A program made the translations under genes and the position numbers. Shown here in pieces: positions 10,030 to 20,741 of a stretch of DNA of 26,483 bases. Under the pieces are notes generated by a model, which made no database searches, was not told the origin of the DNA, and saw only the letters and a program-made list of their open reading frames with translations. Origin of the DNA: Gracilaria domingensis (taxonomy: Eukaryota; Rhodophyta; Florideophyceae; Gracilariales; Gracilariaceae); assembly GCA_022539475.1 (NCBI GenBank), contig VCMS01000466.1:1-26483 (forward strand), read 5' to 3'. Each line of letters starts with the position of its first letter. Within the stretch, counting starts at the first letter, position 1.

Positions 10030-10751
10030 TCAGTAGCCCGCGAAGGGGATGCCGATAGCCGAGAGCGCTCTCCGCGCTGTTTTCCGAAGAGTCGGTAGAC
10101 CAGCCCTTTTTGGGGCCCTCCTCATCAGAAGAGGATGAAGAAGACGAGTCAGACTCAACCTTGACCTTCTTCTTTGCCGGACGATCCCGGGAACGGCGCG
10201 AGTGCTGAGAACCCTCAGAAACGGGGCTCCCGGCGCAACAGCATCAGATACGATGATTTGCTCGACCGTCTCCAGACGGGTAGCCAGGCGGTCCAGGCGT
10301 GCGGCAGCCTGCTCGTGCAGACCAGCCGACACCTGTCGGTGTTCCATAATCTGGTTGACATCAGACCGTAAAACACGGACGTCGCTCGAAACATCCCGGA
10401 CACCGGCTTCATCGAGCCGTTGCCGGAGTTTCGTAATGTCCCGGATGAGGCCCACTTGGGAGTTTGCAGGATGCGAACCTGAGCCTCTAATTCACGGAGG
10501 GTATACTCGTCGGACCGCGACGACATAACGTCAACCGCTGCGGCGGCATCAGCCGCAGGTGCGGTTTCAGTTGGCCCACGAGTGGGTGGGGTCCCGTTAT
10601 CAGAACGGCGGCCCCGGGAAGCCGGTTTCGGGTCGCCATTGCCTGGGACCTCCAGTGCGTCCTTCGGCAACGGAGGCAAACTTGCCGGCAAGCCGGACGA
10701 ACCGGGCACAGAAGCGGCACGTGGCGCGCTACTCCTGCGACGGGACGACAT
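10030..10751 (-). pseudogene. Gag N-terminal segment with coiled coil, copy A
   Basis: The probable start is the ATG at 10749-10751 (MSSRRRSSAPR), about 140 bases after the primer-binding site. A Pro/Ser/Arg-rich stretch is followed by DEYTLRELEAQVRIL. After a frame shift comes a heptad-patterned helix (IRDITKLRQRLDEAGV, then LRSDVNQIMEH and LDRLATRLETVEQIIVSD, about 10230-10440), a likely coiled coil for Gag assembly. A short Ser/Asp/Glu run with Lys follows near 10115-10185 in another frame. Copy B starts near 24252-24254 with a similar Arg-rich beginning. Confidence 0.7.
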
Positions 10752-10890
10752 CGTTCACCGACACAGTCGGCCAATGGGGCAACCAAAACAACTTCCGAAA
10801 ACGGACAATGAGAGAACCGTAAGAACGGATATTCCCAGCTATCTGGGCTCCAAACAAACGAACCAACTCCAACGAACGTTGGCCAATTAA

Positions 10891-10913
10891 GCCGATTCTA
10901 GGTCGGGAGACCA
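10891..10913 (-). other. Primer-binding site, copy A
   Basis: Immediately inside the 5' LTR, the minus strand reads AAC then TGGTCTCCCGACCTAG. TGG complements a tRNA CCA end, and the plus strand (GATTCTAGGTCGGGAGACCA) reads like a tRNA 3' end, including a GATTC T-loop-like part. Three bases separate it from the LTR end. I could not assign the tRNA with confidence. Copy B has a shortened version at 24389-24411. Confidence 0.7.
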
Positions 10914-10916
10914 GTT

Positions 10917-11751
10917 TGTGGTGCAAAACCCTCGACGGGAAAACAACAAGCGCGTCGCGGACGAGCACTCAGGGTGTTCAGGCCCTGCTCCTGTGAAGGG
11001 CAGTCGAGCGGCAGAACCCTCCGATAGGCCAACACGAGCGGGTGTAAATCGGGTGGCCCCGATCTGGGCGTGCATCGGAGGTAGAAGGGGTAGAATCGGC
11101 GTAGTATCGGATGGTTCCGGCGAGCCACAGCGAGTGGGTATCAGGCCCAACGGTATGGGACGACAAAAGATCAACAACGAGCCGCACTGCGGAGCACTGA
11201 CTCGGATAAGCGGGAAACTCCCGAGCAAAATAAAACAACTACAATGTAGGGCAGAGTAGCGAAGCCGTAAGACGGAATGACAACAATAATAGATAAGAAA
11301 AGTGCCGTGACGACGGATTAGTACTCCTCAGGGACGGAGTTGGTTGATAGCCGGAATTCGGGCGAGTATTCGCGCGGAGTGATGGGCTGGTGACCGTGCG
11401 CAAGCGGCAAGAAGATCAGAGCGCGAAAGGACCTCGTTGCCGGTTTATCTTCCGTACAGGTGGCGGCAAGTGCTCGCCCTTATATAACGGCACTTGAAAA
11501 CTATCAATTAAAATATCTACTATCAGCGGCGCGCCGGCCAATACACTACAGGTGTGCCACGTGGAGTGCTTGGCCACGGGGCCGCGCGATCGGGCCAAAC
11601 TTGGCAACGTGTGCAGAATACTACCCTTCCTAGCTACCCGCGAAATAGGGGCACTACCCAGTAGCCTCTCTAACTAGGTTTGTCGCAGCCGTAACGGATC
11701 ACAACTATGGAAAAGCACCTCGGTGCATCCCACAAAGGTTTTGCTCTAGCA
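10917..11751 (-). repeat. 5' LTR of copy A (835 bp)
   Basis: On the plus strand it runs from TGTGGTGCAA to CTCTAGCA, so on the minus strand it has the TG...CA ends of LTRs. It aligns along its length with the LTRs at 13242-14107 and 24412-25237. U3 is at the high-coordinate side, next to the spacer. Differences from the other LTRs are mostly small indels. Confidence 0.9.
11480..11487 (-). promoter_or_regulatory. LTR TATA box driving gag-pol
   Basis: TTATATAA lies about 265 bases from the U3 end and is followed on the minus strand by GGGCG. The same site is TATATAAT in the left LTR of copy B (13839-13846) and degraded in the right LTR (near 24967). Its place inside the LTR and its conservation fit the core promoter of the element. 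Confidence 0.6.
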
Positions 11752-12550
11752 GATGAGGAGAAATGCGCTTTAAGTTTCCGGCAAGGCTCCTGATATCTAA
11801 TATGTGGCAACGTAATTAGCGCGTCCCAATGCTACTTATGTCCTCCCCATTACATTCGTCGTTCGAAACCTTAAATGTTTCATCCCTTATCTGCGATGTG
11901 TAGAAAGGTGTCGGTAGCTGCTTAAGCTTTTCAATAGTTCGTCGTGGCGGGGTAAACTTCAGATGAATGGAAGACCTCGTCATCAAATATCCTTAAGTCA
12001 CTGGCGAACGACGGAAGTATGATCATCATCCAGAAGTTTTCGTAATGTGCTCGTTTGAACAGTTGCCTTGACAGCTCCCGTTTCTCCGGTTCCTACCGCT
12101 GTACAAACGAGTGGAAGTCTTGGGCAGTCATCAGTTCTGCTTAAGAACTACTTTGCAATTAAACGGATGCAATATGCTTTCTGAAGGAAGCGACTCGCGT
12201 CTGCGCATTTTAGCCGGAGAACTGCGGATGGAGGCATCGAACGCGGCTCCATACTGGTCCAATTCCGGGTGGAGTCGAGTTCCGAGGAGCTCTCAAATTA
12301 AAAGCGGGTTTTCAGCCCTTAAATCTGTGGTAATAGTTTAGGATGGTTCTAAGGTCGCAACAAATTGATACCATCGTTAAGGAGCTCAACTCACCCACGC
12401 CAGCTCCAATATACTGCATCAATAGGCCCTCACGCGAGGTGAGTTTGGTCCTGGACGAAACATGAATGTATGTCTGAAGCAATTCTGCTGCTCTAAACAA
12501 GAACTGGTGTTGTCGCTAACAACCGCGCGACTCGTCGCTTTTCTCCGAAT
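11752..12550. other. Spacer between the elements, no gene called
   Basis: Not related to the retrotransposon. It is visibly richer in A and T than the element. Short protein-like frames occur on both strands (minus strand near 12010-12110 and 12190-12300; plus strand near 12060-12170 and 12342-12460), but none is long or recognisable. It may hold the decayed 3' part of the transposase at 12551-13241 or unrelated host DNA. I see no LTR or terminal repeat in it. Confidence 0.4.
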
Positions 12551-13241
12551 TCAATAGAGAATCTTCAACACCTTTGAAAAAGAGGCTGCATCGCAGCTGA
12601 TCGTCAGTATAAATGATTTAAGAAAGAACGTCTTCGAACGCTTTTCCAGTTCCGGTAAGGGAAAGCAGAACATTAACCACCCCTTCGTTGTTTCCATCAG
12701 TCCATCCGTCGAAATCAAGGTTCCATACGAGTCTTTCAGTGAACAGCGATGGATTGCTTCACTCATTATGCATCTCTTCGTAGTAAACGTAATATTCTTG
12801 GAACCCATTCGTTTCGGATCGGGCAATTGTTTGCTGAGTTCATAATCCGCGAGTCTCACTATCTGATAGAACTCATTGAAACCTTCTTTCGACTCAGCAA
12901 CGAAAAGGGTAGCATATGCTTCACGAAGAAGCGTGTGACAAGGTGTTAAACTTTTGACGACGATCGCGCGAGATAGACTCATGTCGCTTCCTGAAAACTC
13001 GCTTTTTGAGTTTGAAGAAGCAGTAAATGATTTTCTTAACGCCGACGGAGCTTTTCGCTTGACAGCTCCCATTAGAATTCCTCGACGCACGTTTTGTCTC
13101 CGCTTCTTTGATATAATGGGAGTTACGGCGTCCAAATAAGTCGGAACCACCACTGCCGATATTTTCCCGGAGTATGTCTTGAGACGATTGTCTTTCATGA
13201 AGACGATGACGTCGCAGAAGAAGTGCTTTGCCACTTCATGC
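12551..13241 (-). pseudogene. hAT-like transposase fragment (DUF659-type), split by copy B
   Basis: This is the longest clean non-LTR frame of the window; the open stretch runs into the LTR, and about 230 codons lie outside it. The last third reads GTLIST, then in the +1 frame FDGWTDGNNEGVVNVLLSL (near 12660-12715), then back in the first frame FFLKSF (near 12615-12635). DGW-(S/T)-D...(V/I)N.L.S....F.KS is the signature of DUF659 domains in hAT-family transposases. Before it, TLFVAESKEGFNEFYQIV and LPDPKRMG fit the usual F(F/Y)......PF...E...F......Y.LPSR spacing loosely. The N-terminal side continues across copy B at 25241-25340. No TRF or C-terminal dimerisation motif was found downstream, so it is incomplete. 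Confidence 0.5.
13237..13241. repeat. Probable target-site duplication of copy B, left
   Basis: CATGC directly precedes the LTR. The same five bases occur at 25241-25245, three bases (CTG) beyond the LTR end. A 4-6 bp duplication is normal for Ty3/gypsy. Removing the element and one CATGC leaves one open minus-strand frame across the join. The 3-base offset is unexplained and may be read error. Confidence 0.5.
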
Positions 13242-14107
13242 TGTGGTGCAACCTCGACGGGAAACAAAAGGCCGCGTCCGGATCGAGCACCTCAGGGTTC
13301 AGGCCCTGCTCCGCTGTGCAAGGGCAGTCGAGCGCAGAACCCTCCGATAGGCCACCGGCCGGGTGTAAATCCGGGTGGCGCGATCTGGGGTGCTAGTCGG
13401 AGGTAGAAAGGGGTAGATCGCCGTAGGTTATCTCTGGATGGTTCCGGGAGCCACAGCGAGTGGGGGGTAAATTCCCCCAAAAAAAAGGCCCCAACAACCG
13501 GTTAAATGGGGGGCCCCGAATACAACCCAAACGAAATAAACAAACGAGCCGCACTTGCGGAGCACTGACTCGGCGATAAGCGGGAAATCTCCGAGAACAA
13601 TAAAACAACTACAATGTAGGGCGGTAGCGAAGCGTAAGACGGAATATGACAACACTAAAATAGATAAGAAAAAGTGCCGTGACATGACGGATTAGTAACT
13701 GCTCCGGGACGGAGGTTGGTGATCAGCCGGATATTGCGGCGGTTCCAGGAATGGCTGGTGACCGTGCGCAAGCGGCAAGACAGATCAGAGCCAAAGGCTC
13801 GTGAGGTTTACCTTCCGTACAGTGGCGGCAAGTGCGCCATTATATACGGCACTTGAAATATATTAAAATATCCAACTGTCGCGGGCTGCCGCCAATACAT
13901 TACGGTGTGCCCGTGGCAGGCTTGCACGGCGCACCCGCTTATCGGACAACCTTGGCACACGTGGTTGCAGAATACTACCCTTCCTAGGCACCCAAAATAG
14001 GGGCCTACCCAGTAGCCTCTCATACCTGAGGTGTCGAAGCCGGTAACGGATTAACAAACTTAGAAAAGCACTCGGTGCTCGCCCACAAAGGGGCGTTTTT
14101 CTCAGCA
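13242..14107 (-). repeat. 3' LTR of copy B (866 bp)
   Basis: Bounded by TGTGGTGCAA and CTCAGCA on the plus strand. It aligns with the other LTRs apart from a stretch at 13463-13545 holding G, C and A homopolymers (for example CCCCC then eight A, and GGGGGGCCCC) where the other LTRs have about 50 ordinary bases. The LTR TATA is at 13839-13846. Confidence 0.9.
13463..13545. other. Homopolymer-rich aberrant block in the 3' LTR of copy B
   Basis: The LTRs at 11129-11180 and 24625-24670 run smoothly from the CAGCGAGTGGG region to AACAACGAGCC. Here the same interval holds stretched and reordered homopolymers. It looks like the A/C-rich block of copy A in kind and is most simply a low-quality stretch. 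Confidence 0.6.
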
Positions 14108-14121
14108 TCTCCGCCCTTCTC
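14108..14121 (-). other. Polypurine tract, copy B
   Basis: The minus strand reads GAGAAGGGCGGAGA directly before the LTR start, the same place as 353-366, with a C interrupting the purine run. That C is probably a substitution or read error. Confidence 0.7.
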
Positions 14122-14169
14122 AGGCTGAGCCACCGACTCGTCGCGCTCGATACGCCCTGCGCGATGGGG

Positions 14170-14177
14170 TATATAAG
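14170..14177 (+). promoter_or_regulatory. TATA box on the plus strand, copy B
   Basis: TATATAAG in the same position as 413-420 of copy A, with the following 100 bases conserved. It lies about 100 bases before an ATG (14270-14272) that opens a plus-strand frame. Activity is inferred only. Confidence 0.45.
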
Positions 14178-16891
14178 TGCAGTCTCCCAAGACGGTCTGC
14201 CGAGAACTGTTCGGAGCCACACACTCGGTTGTCAGTAGGAACCTCGTCATCGCGAGCCTCCCCGCCGATGTCCAATCGCACCGAACGTCCTCCGTCCTCA
14301 AGGCACGACATGCAAGTACGAACAGCCGTCCGCCCCCCCGCTGCCCGCGTTCGGTCTGTTCCTTCCGCAGTCGGGGCTGCCTCCCAGCGGTTCTTCGGAC
14401 AAGATCACTCCAGCTCAGGCTGGTCCCGCGCCGTGTGGGTTGGTTCAACGCCGAGATGCCAGCTACGCTGGGTGGATGGCCTACCGCAGGCGCGTACGCA
14501 TCCGGACCCACCGGCAAGTTTTCCTTTTTGCCCAGGCTCCCTGGTTTGACGCAGAAGCCGTTCGGGATACAGAGCCTCGTCGACTCGTCGCTGTGCGACG
14601 TCACTCCTGGTGGGCCCTTCCTGCTGACTGTTACCCGTTCATGGGGCTGGATCGCCGCGTTGCGGTTTATACGCTGCCTGTTTGTAGGTAAAACGAACGA
14701 GACATTCGCTCGCAATGAGTGTCGCATTGGGTAGGCGCGAACTTCCGAGTCCGAACGAAAACATCGGTGCGGCACAGTACCAGTGACGATGTGGCACGTT
14801 ACCGAACTTTCGGCGAGGTCGGTACGGCACACTCTAGCCAACGCGTTGGACAAATTGACGATTTCGGGATCCGTTCAGCGCAGCAGGAGTTGATCCTGTG
14901 GCGCCGGCCGATCCTTTCGCGCCGAGTTCCGGTTTCTTCGCGTCCTGGACGTCTCAATTTCATGAAGGCCTCCGTCGAGAGAAATGGCGTTCCTGCTTCG
15001 GGTACTGGTGCGTTACCAGTGCAGCGAGGTGGAAACGCATTGCGCGTCACTCCATACTGGGCGATACTGCCGTGCGTCATCTGGCCTGCGGTCGAAGTCC
15101 CACGAGGGTGCAGTAGAGCTACAGCCTGCCTAATTACATAGGTCGTACTTCATGAACGATGCCGCCTCGCGGCTGTGGACATCCTGGAACAGAATGGACC
15201 GTCGCGTTGCGGCTTTCTCCTCATCGAGGCATATGATTCGTACCGAGTGTTGGTTCATCCCGGAACTCATCGCAAGCATCCGAGCGTTGGATCTCTCGAA
15301 GTGCTCGGGCTCGTCCGCAATGCGCGGCGAAGCCACGCGTTGGTTGGACGTCATTGACCAGATTGACTGAATGAGGTGCCGCTAGTCAGTGTTTCGCGAC
15401 GAGTCGCCGCCGGCAGTCGGACCGTTCTCGCGGACGGAACGTCACGCGGCGACTTCGTAGTACTTTGACCCGTGATTTGGAGGTAATGGCCCGCTGCGCG
15501 CTGGTCGCCGCGAGAGGAGCGATATACCGAAGGGCAGCCCGCGTGGGTTCGTATACGTGACGATGACGGTGATGACCCTGCAGAGGGGAGGAAGTCATGG
15601 ATGAGGGGGAGCCAGTGGGGGCTGCTCGGAGCCCGCACTACGGGAGATGACGACGAGTCGTGATCGTGCCCCACCCGCTGTAGCGGCTCCCGCTCCGACC
15701 GGCCCGTGGCCCAGGATGTGATCCGCGTGGCGGCAGTTCTTCTCTCCTCCGCGGCGGTCGGTCATCTCGACATATCATAGACGCAGATGGGAGTGGCCCG
15801 CCGATACGGTGACCGACGAGTCGAGTTTGCAGCAATGCGGCACAGCGCTTCTTCCGGGTGCTCCCGTAGTGGGGGCACCCAGGTGCCTGGGCCGTCCGGC
15901 GCGTAATTTCCCCGGCGCGCGAATCTCCCTACGGGCTTACGGTAGTTCCGCGATAGACCCGATGATGAGGGGCGACTCAATGTTACGATGGGTAACTTCT
16001 TCCAGCCGTGCTGCTTGGCTCAAACTCTTGTCTGCCTCCCTCTCCGTGGGCAAATCTCGTTTGAGGCTGTTGCGATGGCCACAAGAGAGGGTAACTTTCC
16101 GCACAAGCGGCGCTGTAGCGATAAATACTTCTTGTCTTCCTTCAGTGTCCTGGTTCTTCTCTTCTTATTAGGCTTCTTTCTTCTTTATCTTTCTCCCACT
16201 GTAAGTGGTCTTCGCATTTCGCGCATGTTTGTTCAAGCAACAGTGTTCGTTAGAGCGGCTGGCCGCCGGTGAGGGCGCCTGAGTGAATCTCGAGTTAATT
16301 CAAGTTGCATCCGCTTGACTGCGGCATATTCTTGCGTAATGCAATACTGTCCGCATGAGTGGGCATAATTGCCGTCTGGGACGGCTGTCTCTATAGAGAG
16401 CGTGGGTGGTCACCACTTGGGCCTTGTCCTAGCGTGCGGTATCGTGTCCGTGTGCGACGGTGGTACTGCAGACCTTCGAGCGAGGCAAGTGCTCATGGGC
16501 CTCGTGCGTATCCTTCTGAAGAGGCGTAGCCGTAGCCAACGGACTCGATCAGTAGTTCCCGTCAGGGGCGTAAGCGTGACTTATCAGACGGTCAATGACA
16601 TCTTCTCATCGAGGCCTTCCGCAAGATGCGGCTTTGTCGATGGTATCACTCTCTCGAGTGTCGTTGTTATTCTCCGTCGTGGGGCTTCATCGGTTACTTT
16701 CGGCTTCCGTCGTGACGGCAAAGACACCTGTAGCGCCAGGCGAGAGCCATTTCTTGACAGGTGTTTTCTCTGTCCAATTCATGCTTCCCAGAGTTTTGGC
16801 TTCCTTCCCGTATTGTCGGGCTGTTTCCGAGCTTCGGTGTTCTCGATAGGAGCTCCGGCGTTCCGGCAATGATCTTCGCGAAGGCTGAGGG

Positions 16892-17497
16892 GTGAACGGT
16901 CCGCTCATGCGTTGTCAGCGAGTGTGCCTGGCTACGTGCCTGGGCGACGCCTTGCAAGCATTGCTGGCGGTGGGGGACTGGCGCGTTTGCAGCCGCTTGT
17001 GGTTGCCGATTCAAATTTCGGAATTTCCGTTTTGCCGGCGGCCGCAAGCCTTACAGCGGGGCACGTGCGCGGCTCGTGGTGTTTGTCACCCTCCAGCTGG
17101 AGGCGGATCGCGGCGAGCTCAGACACTAGGCGCAGCGTGCGCGCGTGTGCAGGCGGTTGGGACTGCTGCCAGCCTACTGTTAGGCGAATGTCCGGCCTGC
17201 TTGTCTGGCGGCGAGTTGCCTCCAAGGTGTTTTCAACGCTTCAATTCTCAGATGGCTTTCAATAAAATCTCCGAACGGGTCTGCGTATACAACACGGTCT
17301 TTCTGGACAGGCGTTTTCTTCCGGTCTTCCGCTTCTGTGTGACGCGAAGTGCGCTGCCGCTGCCGGCTTACGACTGCGGCGGAGCCATGTACTTTCCGCA
17401 TTCGACGTGGCTGGCTGCGGTGGTTCCGACCTCACTTTCGGCGTACGGTTTCCCGCTCGCACAGCTGGGGCAGGCTCTTGTAACTTCCGTCTGGTGA
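16892..17497 (+). CDS. Candidate antisense ORF fragment, hypothetical
   Basis: A 201-codon plus-strand stretch running against gag-pol. Its second half shares frame and local wording with the 3503-3973 stretch of copy A: NKIS.RVC..N.VFL then FPVFR or LPVFR, followed by a TR.A(L/P)LP run, then a Leu- and Gly-rich end. Surviving in the same frame at the same place in two indel-ridden copies is better than expected for a shadow frame. The protein is rich in Cys, Arg, Leu and Phe, and no family is recognised. The first ATG is arbitrary; the true start is probably far upstream. It could still be a chance frame in GC-rich DNA. Confidence 0.35.
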   Translation: MNGPLMRCQRVCLATCLGDALQALLAVGDWRVCSRLWLPIQISEFPFCRRPQALQRGTCAARGVCHPPAGGGSRRAQTLGAACARVQAVGTAASLLLGECPACLSGGELPPRCFQRFNSQMAFNKISERVCVYNTVFLDRRFLPVFRFCVTRSALPLPAYDCGGAMYFPHSTWLAAVVPTSLSAYGFPLAQLGQALVTSVW

Positions 17498-18109
17498 CGC
17501 GGTCGTACAGTGGCTATCCGCGGGCGAAAGCGGCCGAACTTTGCAGCCGCTACATGTCCTGTGTTTCTTTCGGTTTCCGGATTCGTGCTCCACGATAGTG
17601 GTGCGTTCCTCTTTAGGTTCCGCGATAACTGCGCGTTTTCGCCTCTTTCCGAATCTGCGGTGGTACGTCGGCGCGTCGCGTGCTGTCACCAGGACTTCTC
17701 GTGCGGGCCGGAGGGCCTGCAAAGGCTATTCCGTCGACGACGGCGACAACGAAATCGTAGGCGACTGTACTTCGCTCTCCCTTCTCAGTGGAGCGTCGGG
17801 GGGTGTGGTGCGCTATCCCTGAGGGCCGTATCCGCGTGTGGACATCTGGGCGTTCGAGAGTCTGCGCCGGGTTAGGCTTTCCGGCTGTTGTCGCGGCAAA
17901 TCAGACAAAAGTCCGCGGTCTAGATGCGGCAGGAGACAACGAAGCGCGGCTGCTCGCCGCCTGTCGCGGCTTGGCCACAGTAGGCGTAGCGCTGTCGCGG
18001 CGTTTTCCGGTAGCCCTTTTCCTGACGACAGGCTGTGGCGGCAGGGTTGTACGCGATCGGCGCGAAAAACGGCTCGTGTTCACCCTACATATGCGAGGAC
18101 ACCCGTTGT

Positions 18110-19195
18110 ATCGGTGATAGAAAAACCCTGTCGGGGCGTCCGGTATAGAGAGAGCTTTAATGCCTCTTCCTCTTTTACGGGTTATATATTCCTTCCGTAG
18201 GAAAGGTGGTAGTTTACCTTCCCTGATCTGAGGGGCAGTTCTGCGCATTCGTGCGTTCGAAATCCGCTTTACGCGGGCTTGTGCTAACTCGATGTTTTGC
18301 CTAATGTGGAATGCATGTTCTTAACGCAGGTCCTTCAGCGTCCTGTGGTAGAGAGGCGAGGGAGCTTATCGAAAAGTTGGCTGTGCGATAGCCACCGAAG
18401 GCGTGGAGGCGTGAATAGCCACAAGCGTCGAACGGCGAGATCTGAGTAGTGGTGATGGAACGTGCGTAATTGTAGCATATGTCACGGCATGGTGTATTGA
18501 CACTCCGACGGATGTGGCCGGAGCGGAATGTCCGTAATGCATTGAGCATGAGTGTGCGTTAAAGACGATTCAACCTGCCCATTATATGTGGGGGTGGTGA
18601 TTTGTCGTGAACCAGGTTTTTGATCCGCAAATGCGGCAATCGTCCTGAAGTAACTTAAGTTCCGTAAGACTGCGGGTCCATTGCGATGAATACTAGGGTC
18701 CGAATCGGCGGTCCGTAGACAAAAAACCAGTGTGTAACGAAGCTTGGGCGACCGCAACTGGCGGTAGCCTCGTCAAAGGGACAGTCCGTGACCAGTGTGT
18801 GAAAAACGAGTCGTGATCACAAAGTAGAAAACCGGTTTCCCGGGTGCGGATAAAACTGCCGTCGAGCCAGTCAATTGCACGAATTCAGTGGAGCCCTGGC
18901 AGGGAATAGTACCAACTTCTGGAGGTTTACTTCCGCAGCTTGATGCGGCTTTTCGCGCAGTCACAGAACTAGCCAGAACAGTGGCATTACGCGTCGGAAC
19001 AGCCATTGGTGGCGGCAGTAAAAAGTCCTTCCGTAAAGGTGTAGGTACAACTTCCTGCCACCAGGGTGGGCTGACAATTCGCGTAGTGCAGACAAATGAG
19101 TACCGGAACTGAAGTGAGTGCGGAACCACAATCTGTGGCCTGTTTCGAGGTTGCGGATTAGAGAATCCTGGTCGTTCTCGATCGAAAGGCAACTG
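18110..19195 (-). pseudogene. Integrase domain of Pol, copy B (frame-broken)
   Basis: Aligns base for base, with many small indels, to 4560-5645. Parts of the zinc-binding region (PPWWQE in place of the HPGA stretch, near 19060-19080) and of the PLE/IDC stretch are recognisable only through copy A. The GPY/F-like end is near 18115-18156. No frame covers more than one motif. Confidence 0.75.
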
Positions 19196-19424
19196 TGCCC
19201 ACGTTGTTAGAGCGAACTACGAATCTGCTACAAAACGTCGGTGTGCTGCTCCGGTGAGTTTCCTCCGGCTGTGATCGGTACAAGAGCCGGTTCGGGTTGC
19301 GTGTCAGACGGCTAAACAGCATCGTAGAATCCGGTCCCAATTCTTCGATTCTGTTCATCGGCATCGCTCGAGCCAGTCTTCTCGAAGGAAAGCACGGTAT
19401 CTCCAATATGCGACTGGCGCATGC

Positions 19425-20037
19425 TCAGCGCTGTTTCCAAAGCGGACAAGTGCATCGCTGAGTGTTCGGATCCTTTCTTGTAACGATTTTCGAAGTCGAA
19501 GTTCCGACAAGGAAGTTCTCCACCGCATCAGCGCCAGATGGCTCTGCTAATAGAGAGTAGCAGCGTAATGCGAATGATCGGTATGGACATGAAGCGGGTC
19601 CCCCATAAGATAGGGCCGCAGTGTTTTGTAACGCCCAGACAACTGCCAAGCACTCCCTTCTCGGATACGAGTAATTCCTCTCGTGACGACTTGAGGCTCC
19701 TTGACCAATACCAATTGGCCATTCGCCGCCACATTGGTGGTCTGGAATAGGGCACAGCCGACTTGGTTAGTCGGCTGCATCCGTATCTAGCTGCATATGG
19801 GCAAACCAGCCCTGGAGGGATAAAACAGGTGGCGATGTCCGCGTCACGAGCGACGAGGAAAGCCGCGACTTGCGGTGGCGATTTTCCAGATCGGACTGCT
19901 GGCTTTGCGGAAGAAGCTCGTTCAGAGTGTGCAGCGATATGCGCAGAGTTCGGAATGAAGCGGCGATTACACATTGCACAAGCCGAGAAAGATCGGAGTC
20001 GTCTCGTCCTGATGCTTAGCCTCTTGAGGGATTTCAC
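19425..20037 (-). pseudogene. RNase H domain of Pol, copy B
   Basis: Homologous to 5862-6413. Visible in separate frames are the YAA...DTDAAD region (near 19770-19800), QVGCALFQTT, a degraded E-x-x-AW stretch near 19640-19670, and HVHTDHSHYAA. The first catalytic Asp region and the TDH motif are present, but frames change at least three times. Confidence 0.8.
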
Positions 20038-20741
20038 GCGTCACTTCGTCAATCGAAAGCCGTCCCGGACGATCATGTCCGATGATACCGACGGTTTCGT
20101 AAAGAACTCACACTTCTTGAGCTGTGAGCGTAATGCCTGATCTGCGTACGGATGCATCAACATCCTAGTGGTCAAGTGCTCATCCAGGTTTGCTGGAGTA
20201 GACAATGATGTCATCCTCAGTAACCAGGCAAGTCTTCCCTTAAAGCGGGTAGCAAATACCACAGCTCGTTGAAAAGTGGCTGGCGCGTTCGTTAACCCAA
20301 GGTTGCATCCGATTGAATCGTACAATCCTTATGACAACGAAGGCTGTCTTGGTCACGATCTCAGCCCTCACGGGAATTGCCAATAGCCCAATTTCGCGTC
20401 TAGGGTTTGTGAAACTTTCGCGTCGCCATGAATCGATGCATTCATCCATTCGTGGGATAGGATACACATCTGCCGTAGCCGCGTTTAGCTGCGGTGGATC
20501 GAGACAAATCGCCAGACCCATCAGCTTTGGGCGCGAGCACGCACGGCGTGCCCAAGTGATGAGCCCGGCTCGATAACTCAGCGCGGAGCATCTTCAACTT
20601 GAGCCTTCTCCTCCGTGCCGAGTCTGTCGGTCCTGCTGTAAGGGTGTCGTGAATGGGCCGAGTATCGGTAGCCATCAATCGATGTTCGGTAATACCCAAT
20701 CTTACCCAGTGCCATCCACATGGCGTGAACTCCTCAAGCAT
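20038..20741 (-). pseudogene. Reverse transcriptase domain of Pol, copy B (frame-broken)
   Basis: Homologous to 6450-7170. VLAPKADG is near 20515-20540 and LNAATADVYPIPRMDECID near 20435-20495, clearer than in copy A. The catalytic box is near 20209-20222, where the DD pair survives but the Tyr-Leu before it reads differently because of local base changes. NLDEHL follows in another frame. Confidence 0.85.

Larger units (their letters stand above)
1..11751 (-). mobile_element. Ty3/gypsy LTR retrotransposon, copy A (left end cut by window)
   Basis: The order read on the minus strand is 5' LTR, primer-binding site, Gag, protease, RT, RNase H, integrase, a long 3' region, polypurine tract and 3' LTR. 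RT before RNase H before integrase is the Ty3/gypsy order (Ty1/copia has integrase first). About 11.75 kb lies in the window; roughly 0.5 kb of the 3' LTR is missing, so the full copy would be about 12.2 kb, long for the family. The extra length is mostly the 4 kb 3' region. All coding parts are broken by frequent small indels. Its left target flank is outside the window, so no target-site duplication can be tested. Confidence 0.93.
14122..18109. other. Unassigned 4 kb 3' region, copy B
   Basis: Counterpart of 367-4559. It begins with the plus-strand TATA at 14170-14177. Open plus-strand stretches include 14177-14734, 14719-15141 and 16892-17497 (201 codons, the longest plus-strand frame of the window). 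A 277-codon minus-strand frame (14020-14853) starts outside the region and runs across the polypurine tract into the LTR, so it is not credible as one protein. No known domain was recognised. An AATAAA on the plus strand is at 17261-17266. Confidence 0.6.

Noticed and set aside
12063..12180. Plus-strand peptide with a faint Argonaute/Piwi N-terminal look (LLKNYFAIKRM)
   Set aside because: Only about 20 residues match loosely, no PAZ or PIWI motif follows, and the opposite strand is equally open.
14020..14853. 277-codon minus-strand frame, the longest in the window
   Set aside because: It runs through the polypurine tract and into the LTR and has no domain. Copy A has no counterpart, since part of the underlying sequence is different there. 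Probably chance in GC-rich DNA.
16089..16272. Plus-strand frame with a membrane-like Leu/Phe stretch
   Set aside because: The hydrophobic run comes from the pyrimidine-rich tract, and the equivalent reading in copy A is broken by stops.
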